Source of the DNA: Anaerolineales bacterium
Lineage (GTDB): Bacteria; Chloroflexota; Anaerolineae; 4572-78; J111
NCBI GenBank assembly: GCA_015075185.1
Contig: JABTUW010000005.1
Location: 558,001 to 622,000, forward strand
Length of the DNA stretch: 64,000 nt
Reading direction: 5' to 3'
In this document: in pieces, positions 1 to 7,866 of the stretch
Numbering within the stretch: position 1 is the stretch's first letter
Layout: every line of letters starts with the position of its first letter
Translations under genes and position numbers: made by a program
The notes under the pieces: model-generated
The model's input: the letters and a program-made list of their open reading frames with translations, nothing else
Database searches by the model: none
What the model was told of the DNA's origin: nothing

Positions 1-368
1 CCGACAAGTAGCGCTGTCAAAAGCGCCATCCGATCATGAGCCCGGTTCCAGACGATGAGGGTTGTTACCAAGAACCCGGTTATAGGGATTAACAGCGAGA
101 TGGCAATCGTATAGGCGGCATAAAAGGTGAGTGATAAACCCGCTGCCTCAAGCACCTGGGCATCCGCCGCTGTGACCTGCCAGGGCGCACAGCCGGAACC
201 AGTACAGACTTGAAGGCTCTGGGCATAAATTAATGGGATACCATTAAGATAAAGCCCAGCAATGAAAAGGGTGTACACCAGCCAGGCCGTCCGCACGAAT
301 CTACCCCAGAGTCTGTTCGGGCGCACGTTGGTAAGCGTTCCATTTAGGGCAGCAAGAGACAGATTCAT
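1..368 (-). CDS. Truncated membrane protein, N-terminal part only (possibly sensor kinase input domain)
   Basis: An open frame starts with ATG at 366-368 and runs off the left edge, giving about 122 residues. I translated it by hand: it begins MNLSLAALNGTLTNVRPNR, has a hydrophobic segment at about residues 27-50 (VYTLFIAGLYL), an extracytoplasmic loop with two cysteines (VCTGSGCAPW), and a second hydrophobic stretch at about 80-110 (TIAISLLIPITGFLVTTLIVW) that continues beyond the window. A purine-rich AGAGG lies about 10 bases before the start. The layout of several membrane helices around a small Cys loop resembles N-terminal sensing regions of Chloroflexota histidine kinases, but the output domain is outside the window, so the function is not established. 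A 14-bp hairpin and two tandem dyads lie upstream. Confidence 0.6.
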   Translation of the reverse strand, partial: MNLSLAALNGTLTNVRPNRLWGRFVRTAWLVYTLFIAGLYLNGIPLIYAQSLQVCTGSGCAPWQVTAADAQVLEAAGLSLTFYAAYTIAISLLIPITGFLVTTLIVWNRAHDRMALLTALLV

Positions 369-392
369 TAATAAAAAGACCTCTTTTATCGG

Positions 393-428
393 CAAGAGGA
401 GTCCCACAGGATTTTGGGACTCCTCTTG
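393..428. repeat. Perfect 14-bp inverted repeat (hairpin) upstream of the edge gene
   Basis: Arms CAAGAGGAGTCCCA (393-406) and TGGGACTCCTCTTG (415-428) are perfectly complementary around an 8-base loop. No T-run follows on either side, so a simple intrinsic terminator is unlikely. It lies 24 bases before the start of the truncated membrane protein and could be a leader hairpin or a dispersed palindrome. Confidence 0.6.
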
Positions 429-570
429 ACAATTTGAGCATAACGGCTTGGTGTTCAGCAAGCTACCTATTTGGGCTAAGCTTAGACCATTCGCTAGCAT
501 AGCCTAAACCTGTTGAAAATTCATCAGCTTTATAGATGGTTTTAGGACAGAAAAAAGTAAGGAGGCCGGG

Positions 571-606
571 CTAACTAAAGTTAGGGAAGAACACTAACTA
601 AAGTTA
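571..606. promoter_or_regulatory. Two tandem copies of a TAACT-AA-AGTTA dyad (operator-like)
   Basis: CTAACTAAAGTTA occurs at 571-583 and again at 594-606. Each copy contains the dyad TAACT/AGTTA with a 2-base spacer. The centres are 23 bp apart, about two helical turns, as expected for two dimers bound to one face of the DNA. The site lies about 200 bp upstream of the truncated membrane protein (minus strand) and just after the 3' end of the GNAT pseudogene. The binding protein is unknown. Confidence 0.45.
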
Positions 607-626
607 AGTGTTCATTCCCCGATCAC

Positions 627-1436
627 TCAGCGATCAGACAGGCCATTCGCAAGCTGGACCACCAGTAAAGGAAGGCGGCGCCGCTCTACAAAGCCCAGAC
701 TCTCGTAAATGGATTTAGCCCGCTTATTGTCGTGCATGACATGCAAAAACGGTGTAATGCCTTCGTCCAGAATGGTATTCACCAGGCGGCTGACAAGCTG
801 GCGGGCGTATCCCCGTCCCCGGAAATCGGGATGCGTACAGACCGTGCTGATCTCGCGATAACCCTCCAGCCACAGCCGTTCACCCGCCATGGCGACCTAT
901 TGACCCTGGTGGCGAATACCGAGATACTTACCCATTTGGTAAGTGTGAGCCAGTAATCCGTCAGGATGCGCCAGCGCTGTCAACGCGAGCATCTCGGGAA
1001 CATCTGCTTCAGACAGGAGGGAGATATTCTTTTCGCCTTCGGGTATCCTGGCCGAATTTGGATAGACCATTTGGATGACTGAAGTCTGATGTTTTACCTG
1101 CAACAAGGGGGGTAACTGCGACTCGATATGGCTCAATTCAGCTCCAGCCAGATAGACAGCTTCGTCCTCCGCCATTAATGCTGCCAGTTCAGCAAAAGCG
1201 GCCGACTCCGGCCTGGCGACTGCCGCAACAGCCGCCATCTCTTGCGGATACCGTTTGGCTAATCTGCCGCCGCGGGCCAAATGGGCCTGACGGCCAGTTA
1301 GCGCTGACCAAACCGGGTTGTCCAGAGCGCTTGAGGTCCCCTTCTCCAGGGGTGGGTCGAACGGCAGCGCGCCAGGAAACCAGTATAGCTGGTTGCCCCC
1401 GTAGATGTAAAAGTGAGGTAAAAATGGTAGGGGCAT
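627..1436 (-). pseudogene. GNAT-family acetyltransferase interrupted by an in-frame amber codon
   Basis: Two minus-strand pieces (897-1436, 179 aa; and 627-890) lie in the same reading frame and are separated only by a TAG codon at 897-899. Read through, they give one FR47-like GNAT protein of about 268 residues. The C-terminal half has the acetyl-CoA binding loop (HPDFRGRGYARQLVSRLV) and the terminal SIYESLGF motif. The residues on both sides of the stop (GIRHQGQ, then VAMAGERLWL) match the usual continuous strand of this family. The start at 1436 has the ribosome-binding site GGAAGGTAAATAAT. This is either a recent nonsense mutation, a sequencing error, or recoding. The C-terminal half alone would lack the N-terminal domain. 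The gene lies 5 bases downstream of the DUF427 gene and was probably cotranscribed with it. Confidence 0.75.
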
Positions 1437-1441
1437 ATTAT

Positions 1442-2245
1442 TTACCTTCCATTGATGGACCAGGGCGTCAGAGGACGTGGTTGTAATTCGCCATCCACGT
1501 ACAGGTCTACCCGCTCATTGAAGAAGCACATCAAGTTCTTAATCCTGGGATTCTCCGAGATAGGCTCAGGATAGCTCCAGACGACGTTTTTCGAGACCTG
1601 ATCGCCAATCTTAACCGACCAGTAAGAGGCGATGCCCTTATAGGGGCAGCGAGTCTTCAGACCGGTCGGCTCGAGCAGGTCCATGCGCACATCTTCGCGT
1701 GGCAGGTAATAGCGGGTAGGTAAACTGGTTTCGAATAGTAAATAGGGTCGCCGTGTTTCAGCTACCGTCTCCCCGGCAATGACAACCCGCACATGCCGCG
1801 AACTTGGCATGACGTCGACCCGCTTGTAGGGGTCACGGGCATGGACAAAGACCTCTTCCTCTTCCTCATACCAGGCCTCCATCGCGCCCCATTTGAAGGA
1901 GATATAACCTTTTAGAGCAGCGAGTTCTGGCGGCGGCTCAAGGTAGGTCCAGGCGCCCTTCTCGGCGATCCGATCGCCCACTTTCACATCCCAGTACTGC
2001 GTTTCACCCGTTTGACTGCCGCCAGAGCTCGGCCTCAGGGCGACTGTGCGCACATCTGCCTGGGGGAAATAGTAAGTTGGCATGCGGTCGGGGCCGTATT
2101 GGCGTAATAACCAGGCCTGTTTGCTATCGGCGATGATCTCGCCGCCGAACTTCACTCTGACCCAACGCGGACTTGGTTCTACTACTGGACCGGTGAGATA
2201 TTTAGTGTAGATACTACTACTGTTGATTATAGATGGTAGGGACAT
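1442..2245 (-). CDS. Tandem DUF427 domain protein
   Basis: The 267-residue protein consists of two DUF427 copies. The first covers about residues 25-125 and the second about 140-250. Each shows the family pattern: a strand with VRV(K/V)..G..(I/V)A(D/E)(S/T), then (Y/F)YFP..DVR or YYLPREDVR, then a Y(W/S)(D/S)VK(V/I)GD segment and W.Y.EP. DUF427 proteins are small beta-rich proteins of unknown biochemical role, often single-domain; a double version is known in actinobacteria and Chloroflexota. The start has a strong AAGGAG site 8 bases upstream. The next gene downstream is the broken acetyltransferase, 5 bases away, so the two form a unit. No signal peptide or membrane segment is visible. Confidence 0.75.
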   Translation of the reverse strand: MSLPSIINSSSIYTKYLTGPVVEPSPRWVRVKFGGEIIADSKQAWLLRQYGPDRMPTYYFPQADVRTVALRPSSGGSQTGETQYWDVKVGDRIAEKGAWTYLEPPPELAALKGYISFKWGAMEAWYEEEEEVFVHARDPYKRVDVMPSSRHVRVVIAGETVAETRRPYLLFETSLPTRYYLPREDVRMDLLEPTGLKTRCPYKGIASYWSVKIGDQVSKNVVWSYPEPISENPRIKNLMCFFNERVDLYVDGELQPRPLTPWSINGR

Positions 2246-2279
2246 TAGTTTTCTCCTTGTATAACTAACACATCTTTCA

Positions 2280-2324
2280 ATCTCGTTCCCACGCTTTGCC
2301 TAATGCTTGGCGTGAGAACGAGAT
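2280..2324. repeat. REP-like palindrome
   Basis: ATCTCGTTCCCACGC (2280-2294) and GCGTGAGAACGAGAT (2310-2324) are 15-base arms with one mismatch around a 15-base loop. The CTCGTTCCCACGC core resembles extragenic palindromes that are dispersed in many environmental genomes. It sits between the DUF427 gene and the 3' end of the cupredoxin gene. Confidence 0.6.
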
Positions 2325-2343
2325 GGGTAAGAAAGTAGGCTCC

Positions 2344-3204
2344 TTACTTCACGGTGAAGGGTATGACCATGCCCAGTTCGGCATGGGCGTGGCCGGAGGC
2401 CGGGTCGGGCACGTAGCATATCGCCACGTAGTTGCCCGGTTCCAGGTTAAGGTGAAGCCAGCCGGACTCGCCGGGGGTGATCGCCTGAAAGCCGCCCAAG
2501 TTGGCATAAGGCGGCACGCCCTCGTAGGTCTGCACAAAGGCTTGGAGATCGGCCATCGTTTTACCTTCGGCCAGCTTGATGATCAGGACCTCATGGGGCT
2601 GCGATCCTTCATTGACGACCTGCCAGAGCTGCTCCCCGGCCTTGATCTCGGACGGCAGGACGAAGGAAAAGTCCAGCAGCTTGACCATCGCATCGGCTTT
2701 AGGCTCTGACACGTCGGGATGATCGTGGTCCGTGTGCGCCACTACTTCGATAGGCTTGAGCATGCCTTTAGCCAGGTGAGGCACACCGTCGTGGCTGGGC
2801 AAGAAGCACAGCAAGACATACTGGCCCGGACTGAGTTCGACGGTTACCTGGGCCTGTCGCCCGGGGTCAACTACGCCCGGACCGCCCACAAAAGTGATGA
2901 GCGGAAAGGCTGCTTCCGGGTCTTGTTGCAGCGCCGTTTGAAATTGCTCCAGCGTGATGCCCTCATTGAGCCGAGCAATTTGGGCGTGATGCAGTTCCTG
3001 GCCGTCATTGACCAGATTGATCTTGACCAGCCCGGCCTCGAGTTGGTCCGGGACTGCAAAAGAATAGTCGAAAGCTTTGATGGTAATCTCCGGGATGGCT
3101 GCGCCGGAGCCAGCCGGCGTCGAGGCGATGGCTGCGCCACAGGCGCTGAGGGCTATTGCTAGCGCTAAGATAGCCAGAGTGATGAAAAGTTGTTTTTGTT
3201 TCAT
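2344..3204 (-). CDS. Lipoprotein with two cupredoxin-like domains
   Basis: The 286-residue protein starts with a lipoprotein signal (MKQKQLFITLAILALAIALSAC), so the mature N-terminus should be lipidated Cys22 and the protein anchored outside the membrane. Two related domains follow, at about residues 40-155 and 170-286. Both start with a beta strand (IKAFDYSFAVP and VKLLDFSFVLP) and keep possible copper-ligand positions: an early His (ELHHAQI, QPHEVLI), then Cys, His and Met near the end (YVLLCFLPSHDGVPHLAKGM; YVAICYVPDPASGHAHAELGM). This is the His-Cys-His-Met order of type 1 copper proteins. The role is probably copper binding or electron transfer in the envelope, but copper loading is inferred. 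The AAGGAG site lies 9 bases before the start. Internal duplication explains the two domains. Confidence 0.7.
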   Translation of the reverse strand: MKQKQLFITLAILALAIALSACGAAIASTPAGSGAAIPEITIKAFDYSFAVPDQLEAGLVKINLVNDGQELHHAQIARLNEGITLEQFQTALQQDPEAAFPLITFVGGPGVVDPGRQAQVTVELSPGQYVLLCFLPSHDGVPHLAKGMLKPIEVVAHTDHDHPDVSEPKADAMVKLLDFSFVLPSEIKAGEQLWQVVNEGSQPHEVLIIKLAEGKTMADLQAFVQTYEGVPPYANLGGFQAITPGESGWLHLNLEPGNYVAICYVPDPASGHAHAELGMVIPFTVK

Positions 3205-3274
3205 GGGTTAGTCTCCTTTAATACTTTAATAATTTGAAAACTCAAAGAAGTGATACCTGCTGATGGGACTTGTC

Positions 3275-3781
3275 TCACCGGGCCAGTTCCTCGGCCGGCA
3301 AAACTTCCATGTACTTCATGATAATCCCCATCATTTTTTGCATTTGCTCATCCGACGGCGGCCCGGCCGGTTTGGGAGGATTCAGCGGGTCTGAGATGGG
3401 TCGGCCGATCTCGCGGATGAAACTTTCCATGACGGCTGGAGCGTGAACGACGACGAATCTGGCTGGACCCGCTCCCACATTCTTGAAGTTATGCCAGACC
3501 ATAGAGGGAATGGACAACGTATCACCCGCTGTGATCCTCCTGGTACTCAACCGGTTAGCCGCAGCGGCGGTCTCAACCTCAAATTCGCCTTCAAGAATGT
3601 AGAATGTCTCCGCGTACTGGTGCCGGTGGAGAACAGGCGGCCCACCCCCAGGCGGCACGCGTACTTCCAGCACCAGCAGTTGGCCAGAGGTTTCCTGGCC
3701 CGAAGCCTTGATGGTAACGACATCGGTGCCCACTAAGAAGTGTTCACCTTGACCTGTTTGGGTGATGTAAATAGTTTCCAT
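3275..3781 (-). CDS. Cupin-domain protein
   Basis: This 168-residue protein has a single cupin barrel at about residues 35-125. Metal-binding motif 1 is visible as VLHRHQYAETFYILEGEFEV, with two His and a Glu, and motif 2 as GDTLSIPSMVWHNFKNVG. The C-terminal tail (about 130-168, rich in Pro, Met and Lys) lies outside the barrel. Such proteins range from small dioxygenases to sugar-binding sensors, so the substrate cannot be told from sequence. The N-terminus (METIYITQTGQ) is nearly the same as that of the methyltransferase just upstream, including the ribosome-binding site, which points to a copied 5' end. An inverted repeat directly upstream may be an operator. Confidence 0.75.
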   Translation of the reverse strand: METIYITQTGQGEHFLVGTDVVTIKASGQETSGQLLVLEVRVPPGGGPPVLHRHQYAETFYILEGEFEVETAAAANRLSTRRITAGDTLSIPSMVWHNFKNVGAGPARFVVVHAPAVMESFIREIGRPISDPLNPPKPAGPPSDEQMQKMMGIIMKYMEVLPAEELAR

Positions 3782-3795
3782 AAATTTTTCCTTTT

Positions 3796-3864
3796 AGTCA
3801 CTTTTAAAGATTTATTTAAATGTGACTATGCATGTAGCGCAGTTCAGGTAATCACGCGAGTGAT
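3796..3864. promoter_or_regulatory. Operator-like inverted repeats upstream of the cupin gene
   Basis: AGTCACTTTTAAA (3796-3808) and TTTAAATGTGACT (3815-3827) form 13-base arms with one mismatch and a 6-base spacer, in an AT-rich stretch ending 15 bases before the cupin start. A second dyad, ATCAC-GCGA-GTGAT, lies at 3851-3864. Together they look like a promoter with repressor sites. A hairpin at the end of the upstream methyltransferase transcript is an alternative for either. Confidence 0.4.
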
Positions 3865-3903
3865 GATTTTTGGGTTATTGTTTAGTAGTCAGAGGTGAAA
3901 GTA

Positions 3904-4824
3904 CTAAGAGTCAATCAATTCATTGGATGGCACGCGTGATGGTTTTCGCGCCCAGGCGCCGATGACGATTGGCAACATTTGGACTCCCCGTTGGCCGACC
4001 ACTTCCATGCGCAGCCGCTCTGCCAGTGTTTCGATGTCCACCTCTTCAGCGGTTGTCGTACCCATCTGCTGTAATATGGGCAGTAAAATGTGAATCGTCT
4101 CGGCCGTGAAGGCATAGCCGGGCCAGTCGGGTCCACCCCCAATCGGCGCGTCGAGGCGTAGCTGCGGTGCTGGCAGTCCGGCGTCAAGATAAGTTCGATA
4201 CAATTTCGAGCCCATTTGCAAGTCCGGCCCGCCGCGACCTGGCGGTGGAGTTGTCCATTGTACAACCTGTTGGTGCAGGGGAGCCGGCGGAAAGGCGGAT
4301 AGCGGATAGGTAGAGTCAGTCTCCTGAAAGGCGACAAGGCCGCCTGGTTTCAGGTGGGACAGCAACCGGTGAAGCACGCCAACCGGGTTGGGGAGATGCA
4401 TCAAAATCCAGCGACCGACCACCGCATCAAAATCGTCGTCCAGGCCGATACTGTGTACCTCTCTGGCGAGAAGGGTCACATTCGTCCACCCCATGGCCTG
4501 GACTCGCGCACGGGCGGTGTCAAGGATGGCCGGGTTTTTGTCGATCCCAATCACGGCGCCGCGCGGGCCAACCATATCCGCAAGCAGTAGGGCTACGTCT
4601 CCAGCGCCGCTCCCAACATCCAGGACCTTCATGCCGGCGGTAATGCCAGCGGCGGCGAAAAACTGCCGGGTGAGCGGACCATAGATGTGGGCCTGGTGGA
4701 TCAGCCGCTGGGTCTCTGCGGCGGAATTAGGTAGAAGGTAGTTGTCAGATCGGCCATTCGTACTCACGAGCGTACCTTCTCGCGGCGCGCTTTGACCCAA
4801 TTGATTTATATGAATCGTTTCCAT
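3904..4824 (-). CDS. SAM-dependent class I methyltransferase
   Basis: The 306-residue protein has the class I methyltransferase fold at about residues 60-200. Motif I is VLDVGSGAGDVALLLAD, the acidic end of strand 2 is IGIDKNPAIL, and motif IV is FDAVVGRWILMHLPNP, followed by HLKPGGLVAFQE. This is the UbiE/COQ5-like pattern that binds S-adenosylmethionine. The C-terminal third (about 210-300) is probably the substrate lid and shows no known signature. The first residues (METIHINQLGQ) repeat the start of the neighbouring cupin protein. The AAGGAG site is 8 bases upstream. The methyl acceptor is unknown; a small molecule is more likely than DNA or protein. Confidence 0.8.
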   Translation of the reverse strand: METIHINQLGQSAPREGTLVSTNGRSDNYLLPNSAAETQRLIHQAHIYGPLTRQFFAAAGITAGMKVLDVGSGAGDVALLLADMVGPRGAVIGIDKNPAILDTARARVQAMGWTNVTLLAREVHSIGLDDDFDAVVGRWILMHLPNPVGVLHRLLSHLKPGGLVAFQETDSTYPLSAFPPAPLHQQVVQWTTPPPGRGGPDLQMGSKLYRTYLDAGLPAPQLRLDAPIGGGPDWPGYAFTAETIHILLPILQQMGTTTAEEVDIETLAERLRMEVVGQRGVQMLPIVIGAWARKPSRVPSNELIDS

Positions 4825-4844
4825 AATTTTCTCCTTGTTTTCTT

Positions 4845-5912
4845 TTAATCCACAATACCAGGGTGTCTGCTAATGATGTCACGGGCCAGGGCGAAGAATT
4901 CAACATACAGCCCGTTGGCCTGTTCAAATCTGGCCGCACTTGCGGCGGCGGTATCCATTCCCAGATCCTTGAGAAATCTGCGAGAACGCTCGGCAAACCT
5001 GGGTTTTTCCCCATCCGGCCCATCCACCATAATGACGCCAATGGATGAGAGGTGAAAAAGGGCCAGCCAGTGCCCTGCCTCGCCGTAATATCCTTCATCC
5101 AGCAGCCGCTGGCAGGAGTTGACAAAGTAGGGCCGGAGATGCGGATGGAGCTTGTGCTGAGCTGGGTGAGGCGTGCGCCGGATTTGCACGGCCAGGTCGA
5201 AGGCTTCGATGCCCTCCTGGAGGAGTTGAGCCACCCGTTCAGGACTCATATTTTCTACTCCGAGAATGGCTAAGAATCTTTCGTAGAGATCCAGCCGGTC
5301 ATACCTGGTCAGGATTTCACGCAGGCGAATGAGTACCCGGCTGCCAGTGGTGGGCGATTGTAACGTCGCCACCGAAAGCAAAGATGAGATGAACGTAGTG
5401 GTATAGCCCAAGGTGAGCACTTCGCCCCCTACGATGCCCCGCGCCAGTGGCAACATCTCAAGTGCCTTTTTTAGCCCATTCCGTTCGTGCTCGCAGCGGG
5501 CCAGAACCCATTGGCGGCGTGGAAATTCGCGCTTCACCTGCTGCTGTAAATGGCGCAGCCATCCGCTGGGGTCATAAAGCAGGCTATCAACGGTAAAATG
5601 GTGAGCAATTTCCGGGTTTGAAAGTACAACTTTGACAGACTGATACTCCCGCAGTGACTTGAGACCGCCTTCCAGCATTAATCCTTTATAGGGAATTTCA
5701 AGAATGTTCATGAACGGATCGGCCGGCTGTAGCGCCGGGCTGCCTTCCTCGAAGATCAAGTGCAGATCAATATCTTTATAGTCCGGGAATGTCGCTTCAT
5801 CCGGCATTGTCGTAACCCCCCCAACCAGATGCGCGCCCCGGATGCCGGGCCAACTCTCAATGTTAGCTTTCACCCATTCTTTTACGGTTTGTTTGGCTTG
5901 TCTTGCATTCAT
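4845..5912 (-). CDS. Nucleotidyltransferase-like protein of unknown role
   Basis: The frame encodes 355 residues from the ATG at 5910-5912 (MNARQAKQTVKEW), which has AGGAG about 14 bases upstream. The same frame stays open to a TTG at 6120-6122, which would add 70 residues (MKFYWPDHYRDCP...), but that part looks less protein-like, so I chose the shorter form with low certainty. Near residue 30 there is GGVTTMPDEATFPDYKDIDLHLIFEE, which resembles the acidic metal-binding pair (DID) of the polymerase beta-type nucleotidyltransferase fold; kanamycin nucleotidyltransferase-like enzymes have this layout. The rest is mostly helical with many Arg and Leu residues. No substrate can be named. The methyltransferase follows 20 bases downstream, so the two may be cotranscribed. 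Confidence 0.55.
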   Translation of the reverse strand: MNARQAKQTVKEWVKANIESWPGIRGAHLVGGVTTMPDEATFPDYKDIDLHLIFEEGSPALQPADPFMNILEIPYKGLMLEGGLKSLREYQSVKVVLSNPEIAHHFTVDSLLYDPSGWLRHLQQQVKREFPRRQWVLARCEHERNGLKKALEMLPLARGIVGGEVLTLGYTTTFISSLLSVATLQSPTTGSRVLIRLREILTRYDRLDLYERFLAILGVENMSPERVAQLLQEGIEAFDLAVQIRRTPHPAQHKLHPHLRPYFVNSCQRLLDEGYYGEAGHWLALFHLSSIGVIMVDGPDGEKPRFAERSRRFLKDLGMDTAAASAARFEQANGLYVEFFALARDIISRHPGIVD

Positions 5913-6122
5913 GGAATTGTGAAAATCTCCTGTCATCGAAAGTAAGGGTAAATCAAAGAACGCCCTCACTTTATCCGAATCGGTTTCCCAGGCGCAAGGG
6001 AATGCAACCCCGACTTTTTGGGAAAGTGGTTTGGGAAGATCAAGGTGGGAAAATTTTTGATTCTGCCAATAATTGGAGTATGAGGGGCAGTCTCGGTAAT
6101 GGTCTGGCCAGTAAAACTTCAA

Positions 6123-6424
6123 TCTCTCATGCCGAAAGAGACAGAGGGCGATATTCCATCGTCCTCCAGATCAATCGGGCCTCAAAGGGAGTGAGTTTTC
6201 GTTAGGGGCGTGGATTACCTGCGGCAGTAGTTACGGAAGAGGGTCAGCCAACGCTCTCAGCAGTTCGATTAACCCTGGCTTCTGTCGCCAGGCTGCTGAC
6301 TTGCAGGCCATAACGGTCACCTGTGCCGCCTGTTTCATCGAAGGCGGGCAGCGAGAGCCGCTGCCCTACACTCTATAGATGTCGCCATGAGTGCGAAGCA
6401 TCGGGCAGGGTACTAACTTCACTT
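6123..6424. other. Intergenic stretch with a possible gene remnant
   Basis: No intact gene was found. On the minus strand, about 6250-6375 reads without a stop as a protein-like fragment (RLSLPAFDETGGTGDRYG, then LQVSSLATEARVNRTAESVG) and ends in TGA. It may be the tail of a decayed gene. I do not recognise the family. Confidence 0.3.
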
Positions 6425-6865
6425 TTAGTCATCCCTCTTCCAGCGCTGGTGGATGACGCGGTCGTCCTCATATACCGTCGAGGCAGCACTTTCAAGGCTG
6501 AACTCGAACAAAATATATCTATCAGCCGGCGAGTAGGGCGCCAGTCGCACGGCCAAGGCCCGCAGTTCGGGATTACTAACAAGTTGAGCTTGCCCACTGA
6601 TTCTGAACTCACCGCTGGTTCCGCCGGTATCACTAACGGCGCAGTGAATGGCGTAGCGTCCATCTCGACGCAGGTCATGGCCTTTAGGTGAGGTCGGCTC
6701 CATAAACACAAACAGATGACCTTGCCCAATAATCGGGGTCATGGGATGGACTCGGGGTGAGCCATCTTGACGCAAGGTGGCCAGATAGGCGACCTGGCCG
6801 TGCAGCCGTGAGACCCCAAAGGTGGCAAGTTCGGGGTTTTTTTCTTCGAGCGTTCTCCAACTCAT
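6425..6865 (-). CDS. Pyridoxamine 5'-phosphate oxidase-like flavin-binding protein
   Basis: The 146-residue protein has the split beta-barrel of the PNPOx-like family. The opening strand pattern VAYLATLRQDGSPRVHPMTPII and the following GHLFVFMEPTSPKGHDLRRDGRYAIHC are typical of the flavin or F420-binding half of the barrel. Its length suits the small, mostly uncharacterised members rather than PdxH, which is over 200 residues. The start has AAGGAG 9 bases upstream. It may use FMN, F420 or haem; the sequence does not decide. The remnant of a flavin reductase lies directly upstream on the same strand, so this spot may once have held two flavin-linked genes. Confidence 0.7.
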   Translation of the reverse strand: MSWRTLEEKNPELATFGVSRLHGQVAYLATLRQDGSPRVHPMTPIIGQGHLFVFMEPTSPKGHDLRRDGRYAIHCAVSDTGGTSGEFRISGQAQLVSNPELRALAVRLAPYSPADRYILFEFSLESAASTVYEDDRVIHQRWKRDD

Positions 6866-6964
6866 CAGTATTCTCCTTAGGTGAAAGTGGGTTGCTGTTT
6901 CCTCTACCGTCCGAGCCGGGTCGTGGCGACAAACTGTCCAGCAACGAAGGCCCGCACGGCCTGC

Positions 6965-7257
6965 TTAACCGGCGTAACTCCAACTCAAATCAACCAGGGT
7001 CAGGCTATCGGCGGCATGGCCCGGCTTGCGTACCCCCCCGCCAACAACTTCGCCCACCACAATATCATAGTCTCCGTCCACATCCAGCTTGCCGACAACC
7101 CGGCATTCCAGGTAAGCCGCGGCTGCCATTTATGACCGGCTCTTACGTTTGCCCGCGCCTTTCGGCGCTACACCGCCGGCGACTTGGCGGTAAGGGTGGG
7201 CGGTATCAGCGCCAAGCGGCAATTGGCGTGAGAGGGAGGAACCGTTATCCTCCATCT
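6965..7257 (-). pseudogene. Decayed flavin reductase (DIM6/NTAB-like), C-terminal fragment
   Basis: The minus strand at 6965-7129 encodes MAAAAYLECRVVGKLDVDGD, then YDIVVGEVVGG and ending TLVDLSWSYAG. This is the recognisable C-terminal part of a flavin reductase-like FMN-binding protein (LAYLECRVV...GDHDIVVGEV). The frame upstream is closed by TAA at 7130-7132 directly before the ATG. Another 41 codons (7130-7257, starting MEDNGSSLSRQLPLGADTAH) are open in the same frame but match the family poorly, so frameshifts or deletions are likely. The FMN-binding N-terminal half is missing. This is a non-functional relic rather than a small protein. Confidence 0.6.
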
Positions 7258-7273
7258 TGCTCGGTTTATTATT

Positions 7274-7861
7274 CTATAACTGTCTTTTGTAGGCTAAAAG
7301 TGACTGATGGTTCCATACTTGAGCTTCGATATAATGGGGCAGGAAACGCGGCAGATTTGTGGTCCAACCTACCTCTGGCAGTCCATTAGCCTCGACAATG
7401 GAGCCAATTTCGGACAAGGTGAAGAGCTTACCGTGATACTCAGGCTGATAATAGGCTGGATCTTTGTGATAAGCTAGCAATAACGAGACCATACTATCAG
7501 GGTAAGTAAAACTCACCTCTCCCTCCTTAAAGATTGAAAGGGGGACTTGTATTTCGGCGGTCGTCGCCAGCGTAACCTCGTCAGCCGCGCTAAGGAACCA
7601 CATGGATCTCCCCAGCACCATATAAATGGGATAACTCTCCTGGGGTTGACCCCCTTTAGTCTTAAACTCCTGGTACAACCACCGTTCGGTTTGCCTGCGA
7701 GCCTGTAGATATTGGGCCGGGTCTTTAAACCTCTCCCACAGAACCGACCCCTCCCTATACAAGGCTTCCATAATTGGCACGGCCTCACCATCGGGTAAGC
7801 CAGACAAACTCAGAAAGGGTTCTGTCCCCTTTTTATAATAATACGTTAGAAAATCAATCAT
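7274..7861 (-). CDS. Conserved protein of unknown function next to ADP-ribosylglycohydrolase
   Basis: The 195-residue protein begins MIDFLTYYYKKGTEPFLSLS and has no signal peptide, membrane segment or metal motif. Notable parts are GSVLWERFKDPAQYLQARRQTERWLYQEF, a basic helix, and YPIYMVLGRSMWF. It follows the DraG-like gene after 5 bases, so the two are surely cotranscribed and may be translationally coupled. From memory, similar proteins occur beside ADP-ribosylglycohydrolases in other bacteria, but I cannot verify this here. It could be a substrate-recognition partner or the modified target of the hydrolase; no function can be stated. Confidence 0.55.
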   Translation of the reverse strand: MIDFLTYYYKKGTEPFLSLSGLPDGEAVPIMEALYREGSVLWERFKDPAQYLQARRQTERWLYQEFKTKGGQPQESYPIYMVLGRSMWFLSAADEVTLATTAEIQVPLSIFKEGEVSFTYPDSMVSLLLAYHKDPAYYQPEYHGKLFTLSEIGSIVEANGLPEVGWTTNLPRFLPHYIEAQVWNHQSLLAYKRQL

Positions 7862-7866
7862 CCCCG

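Noticed and set aside
6757..7389. Plus-strand open frame of 210 codons over the flavin reductase relic
   Set aside because: Composition is low-complexity Arg/Pro/Ser-rich with no domain. The minus strand reads as a flavin reductase fragment.
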